NCBI GenBank assembly: GCA_030272585.1
Contig: BSYQ01000005.1
Location: 1,302,001 to 1,366,000 of the forward strand
Origin: Bryopsis sp. KO-2023
Taxonomy: Eukaryota; Chlorophyta; Ulvophyceae; Bryopsidales; Bryopsidaceae
Reading direction: 5' to 3'
DNA: 64,000 nt
Part shown: positions 60,097-64,000 of the stretch, one piece after another
How the letters are laid out: the number at the start of each line of letters is the position of its first letter
How positions within the stretch are numbered: position 1 is the stretch's first letter
Translations under genes and position numbers: made by a program
Notes under the pieces: model-generated
The model's database searches: none
What the model saw: the letters and a program-made list of their open reading frames with translations, nothing else
Told to the model about the DNA's origin: nothing

Positions 60097-62649
60097 ATGC
60101 CAGCAACGGGGCTAGTGGGAGGCAAGGTCTTCGCCGCAGACTTCGGTTCGCGACGCTCCCGCGCTTTGGGAAGAGTTGCATCGAATCCCGGACGGCGGGA
60201 TCTATGCGGCCGTGCCCGACGGACGAGAGGTGGTGCTTCTCGACGGCTAGTTTGCTGTGTCGCGGGTTTGGAGGGGATAAAGCAATATGAAGGCGACCTC
60301 AGGGGGCACGAATCCTCAAAGTTTGCGGTGGTGGTTTCGCGGTTTAATGATCTGGTGACGAAAGCCCTTCTGGATGGCGCTGTAGCTGGTCTCACTCGTT
60401 TTGGAGTGGAAAAGGAGAATATCGACGTGAGTGCTTTGGATTGATCGCTGATAAAGAAATTCTAGAAGAAGGTCGATAAGAAATATCAGCCACTGGAATG
60501 TTTTTGGTACGTAGTCATGTTGCCCATTGATTTTTTTATATTTTCGATTCTCTTCTCAGTGATTAAATTGAATTACGTTAATAAGGGTTAATCAAGTTTG
60601 CTTTTGAGTGAAAAGGGGAAAAAATAGGGAAAAAAAAGAAAACAGGAAAAAACAGGAGCAGAAAAATGCCAGACAATGTTGGAATGGGCTAAGCAGGCAT
60701 CTCGTTTTTTTTGTTTTTTGTTTTTTTTTTTGGGGGGGGGGAGGTTGTTTAATTGATCGACCGTTTTTTGAAGTTGTCTGTTTTATCACTCGAATGTTTT
60801 TTTGTTTTTTGTTTTTTTTAAAGGTGGTCTGGGTGCCTGGGAGTTTCGAACTACCATTCATGGCGAAAGCTATGGCAAAATCTGATACATACGAAGCAGT
60901 GATTTGCGTCGGGGCCGTGGTAGGAATTTTTTCTAAAATTATTTTTTTACTGATTTTTTCTACCCAGATAAAATACCATTTTTTTTATTTTTTTTTAATC
61001 TTGTCTTCATATACCCACTGTTGAACAAAAGCGAAATAGGGTAATGACGCAAAAAAAATAGGGTGGCAGAATCGACCACAGACATTCGTGCATGCAAAAA
61101 GCCACTGGTGATTCTCAGCATTTTTTTTTTTTACATTTTTTACATTTTCTACTTTTTCTGACCTATTTTTTATTTTGGTTACTTTTTTTTTTCCCTATGA
61201 AACTCGATTTACACATCGATTCTAGATTTCGGTTTCATCCTTTCAATCTTTACGCAATCGACAACGTTCTTTTTTCAATGGCCCAAGCGGTTCAGAATTC
61301 TCAGCATCATATCGGGAAGTTTCGTTTTGGGTGAAAAAAAAGCATGTGTCGTTTTTTTTTTTTTTTCCTGTAGATTCGAGGGAGCACCTCTCATTACGAC
61401 GCCGTGGTCAGCGGAGCGACAAGCGGTGCCATGAGTGCAAGTTTGGATTCGGGTGTGGATATTTCTTGCTGGGTTTTTTTTGGTTTTTATTTTTTCCTAA
61501 CGGCTTTGGGGAAACCTACGTGTTGCAAAAGTGAACGCATGAGAGCGACCCCCCCCCCAAAAAAAAAGTAAAAAAAAATCTAACTCGAAAAAGAAAAACT
61601 GTTGTGTCACTGCTATTTTGAGCAATCCATTGCTGCAAGCATTCCTTTTTCCCCGATCCACTGAAGCAAGATGTTGCTCAACCAAATTGTTGAATATTTT
61701 AAAATATATATAAAAAATATATATATATATTTTATATATATATGTATTTTTTTATCATTTTTTTATATGTTGCATGGTAGCGTAAAATCACCTTCTTTGT
61801 AAGCGTTTTTTTCGTTTTTTTTCTCACAGGTGTCCCCGTCGTGTTTGGAGTCTTGACATGCGATAATATGGAACAGGTACGCGTGCCTTTCCTTCATTAT
61901 TATTGCTTTATTTTTCCCCCCATCAATAGACCTCCATTTTGTTTCATTTCACATGCATCGAGCAGTGTATGTTTTCTTTCAATTTTGCTGGCTCAAAAGT
62001 GGCCTGCCCTAAATTTGCACAAGAAAATGAAAATGTGGCCCCAAATTCAATGATTCAACTTTAAATGTTTGAAACACAACACTGATTCGTCTCTGTTGGT
62101 TGTGAGTTCTGAGGTATGGTCGATTGTTTTATTGGATGTGGCCCGAGCCCTACCAACTGTGGCCCAAAAACTATCTTATAAAAAATTGTTTTCGCCCCGT
62201 CGTGGCCCAAAAAACTGCCAGTGAAATTTTTTGGGGGGGGCCACACTGGGCCACAAAAAAAAACACACACTGACATCGACCAAGATGTACAAGATAAAGA
62301 AAGGTTTTCTGAGTGGCAGCCATTTCTCTCAGGGAATTTTTTTTTCTAGTTTGCAATGCATGTGTGGGTGTATGCTACCCCCTTCTACCCCATCCGCGAT
62401 GCCCTACTGAGCACCCAAAAAGATTCATACTTTTATTTATTTGTTTTTAATTCTTTTTTTAAAGAGAAAGAAAGCTGTTCATGTGTGTGTTGTGTGTGTG
62501 TTTTTTTTCCCCAGGCGCTGGACCGTGCAGGTGGAAAGCTGGGAAACAAGGGCTACGAATTCGCAATCACTGCTTTAGAAATGAGCAGCACCATCGAACA
62601 GTTGAAAGAAGACGAAAAGGCTATCGGTCGATGGGGTAGCGATGTCTGA
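60097..62649 (+). CDS. RIBH: 6,7-dimethyl-8-ribityllumazine synthase, with N-terminal leader
   Basis: Penultimate step of riboflavin synthesis: condenses 5-amino-6-ribitylamino-uracil with dihydroxybutanone phosphate. Five exons with consistent phases: 60097-60426, 60824-60919, 61374-61452, 61830-61876, 62515-62649; 228 residues. An Arg/Ala-rich leader of about 75 residues suggests plastid import, as in plants. Family motifs in order: [18 protein letters not shown] (substrate-ring contact), [28 protein letters not shown] (active-site His), [17 protein letters not shown] and [19 protein letters not shown]. All are intact. It ends in TGA. Confidence 0.95.
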
Positions 62650-64000
62650 CTTTTTTCTCGTGTTTTTTTTGGGTGCGATTTTGGATAGTTGGCAATGTTT
62701 TGATATTCAAGTTTTGGAACGGAATGTAATGAAATGAAATGGTTGTCTTGCAGTGGCATGGTTGGGGGTTGTGTTGGGTCTTTTTTTGGATATCCACGGC
62801 AGCCAGGTGGTGAAAATTCATTCAAAACAAGATTTAAGAATTGGCTGGCACAAGAGATCCTTTGGTAAAGTTCGCCCAGCAAAAAATTGAATTAAAAAAT
62901 ATTAATAAAGAAATATGATACGATGGGCATTGGAAAGAGGAGTATTAGAGTCGACCAAACGCATTGCCTCAACAGTACAATATCTCAAAAATACACACCG
63001 CCCAGCGGAAAATCCTGAAATTGAAGAACCAAAAAATGGGGAAGGATAATTAATTTTCTTAATCTATAGATTAAGAAAATAAATTTGCAAAACCCCTGAA
63101 TGGTTGAGAAGTGATTTATGTGATTTATGTTTGTTTTTTGGTTGAGAAGTTACGAGCGGTGTTATGAAAAAACGAACCTCATACTGGCAATACAGCTGAG
63201 GGGAGGGGCAGCGCACGGACTCGGCTGCAATCACTGCAGAAAATTAACAGATGAACTTGATCATCAACTTGAACTTGTTTCGTAATACAATCAAAGACGT
63301 TTCGCCGATTTCTGCACGGAAATTAATAACGCAGGTGACTAACCCCCGCCCCCCAACTTGTCGTCCGTGTTGGTTGTTTCTTTGGTGGTGGATTTTGTTC
63401 GGTCCAGTCTTGTGAGCGCTTTTCCTTCTTTTTACAAAAGAGTTGAAGGGCTGTGCGCCCTGGTGAACACCATCCAATAATAATGCTGGCAAGTGGTGGT
63501 GTGGTCACCAAATTACTGTACATACCAAGGGAAAATGCATAATTCTTTCCCTGCACATCTCTTGTAAGCGTGGTTTTTCCATTTTGCTTCAACCTCTTTT
63601 TGAACTGAAACTGCATGCATCCTTCCCTCCCATGATATGTATCCAATCAAATTTGCTTTACAAACCGATCACAACAAAATATCCTCAACTGTGTCAATCT
63701 TTGTCCAAAAACATATTTTTAGAAAATAAGAATCCTATTTTCTTTCTCTGTTTTTTTTTTCTCTCTCCCATGAGTAAAAAAAGTGTCATTGGAATGGGAA
63801 AGCACAGACCAAATCGCTCAACATTGCAACACACTGACGGATGTTCTCTGTCAATCTTCTGAATTTTTTTTTTCAACTCTTCCCACTGAAACAGCCCATC
63901 CTCATCAAACCACACACATATGAATAGTCTTGTTTAAAAAGGAAAGACCCTGATGCTCCCCCAAAAAACTTTTCTTTTTTTAATAACCTTTTGCCAACTT
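62650..64000. other. No firmly supported gene to the window edge
   Basis: Minus-strand frames at 63244-63646 (with LGMYSNLVTTPPLASIIIGW) and 63850-63915 (FDEDGLFQWEELKKKI) have some coding character and may be exons of a gene continuing to the right, but I recognise no family. Confidence 0.35.

Overview
This is nuclear DNA of an intron-rich, plastid-bearing eukaryote, most likely a green-lineage alga. Five host genes can be followed exon by exon through GT-AG introns. Four of them look organellar or plastid-linked: a prokaryote-type acetyl-CoA carboxylase biotin carboxylase with an N-terminal leader, a bacterial-type tyrosyl-tRNA synthetase, a lumazine synthase with a leader, and a two-domain 2-carboxyarabinitol-1-phosphatase-like protein of the plant type. 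The last one is the main reason for favouring the green lineage; the species is not identified. Introns and intergenic DNA are full of long A/T runs, G/C runs and microsatellites.

Layout, left to right. At 1-378 lies the 3' end of a bestrophin-like channel gene (+) with an in-frame TAG. A possible small gene (-) lies at 1992-2484. An FZR/CDH1 anaphase-promoting-complex activator (-) spans 2506-13025. One of its introns holds a complete, young Ty3/gypsy chromovirus (3239-10994) in the same orientation. At 13.1-15.9 kb is an unidentified spliced locus (-). At 16.3-17.3 kb is a decayed DUS3 tRNA-dihydrouridine synthase (+), and at 18.5-23.6 kb an NSUN2-like tRNA m5C methyltransferase (-) with three frame breaks and a lost catalytic cysteine.

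The region 23.9-31.5 kb is a transposon nest. A 744-bp PIF/Harbinger MITE abuts a 6.8-kb PIF/Harbinger element, which has a DDE transposase, a SANT/Myb partner and a 143-bp tandem array. Inside that element is a TA-flanked pogo-like element, and inside that a solo LTR of the same Ty3 family.

At 32.1-42.2 kb the biotin carboxylase (-) and tyrosyl-tRNA synthetase (+) are transcribed head to head from a 383-bp gap. At 43.2-47.6 kb is a second PIF/Harbinger element with a decayed SANT partner; its right terminal repeat was split by a fold-back element. An unidentified multi-exon gene (+) follows at 47.8-52.1 kb. At 54.7-62.6 kb the carboxyarabinitol-phosphatase-like gene (-) and lumazine synthase (+) form a second head-to-head pair, 208 bp apart. 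Mobile DNA makes up roughly 30 percent of the window. No evidence of a novel defence system or gene cluster was found; the novelty lies in the mobile elements and the decayed RNA-modification genes.
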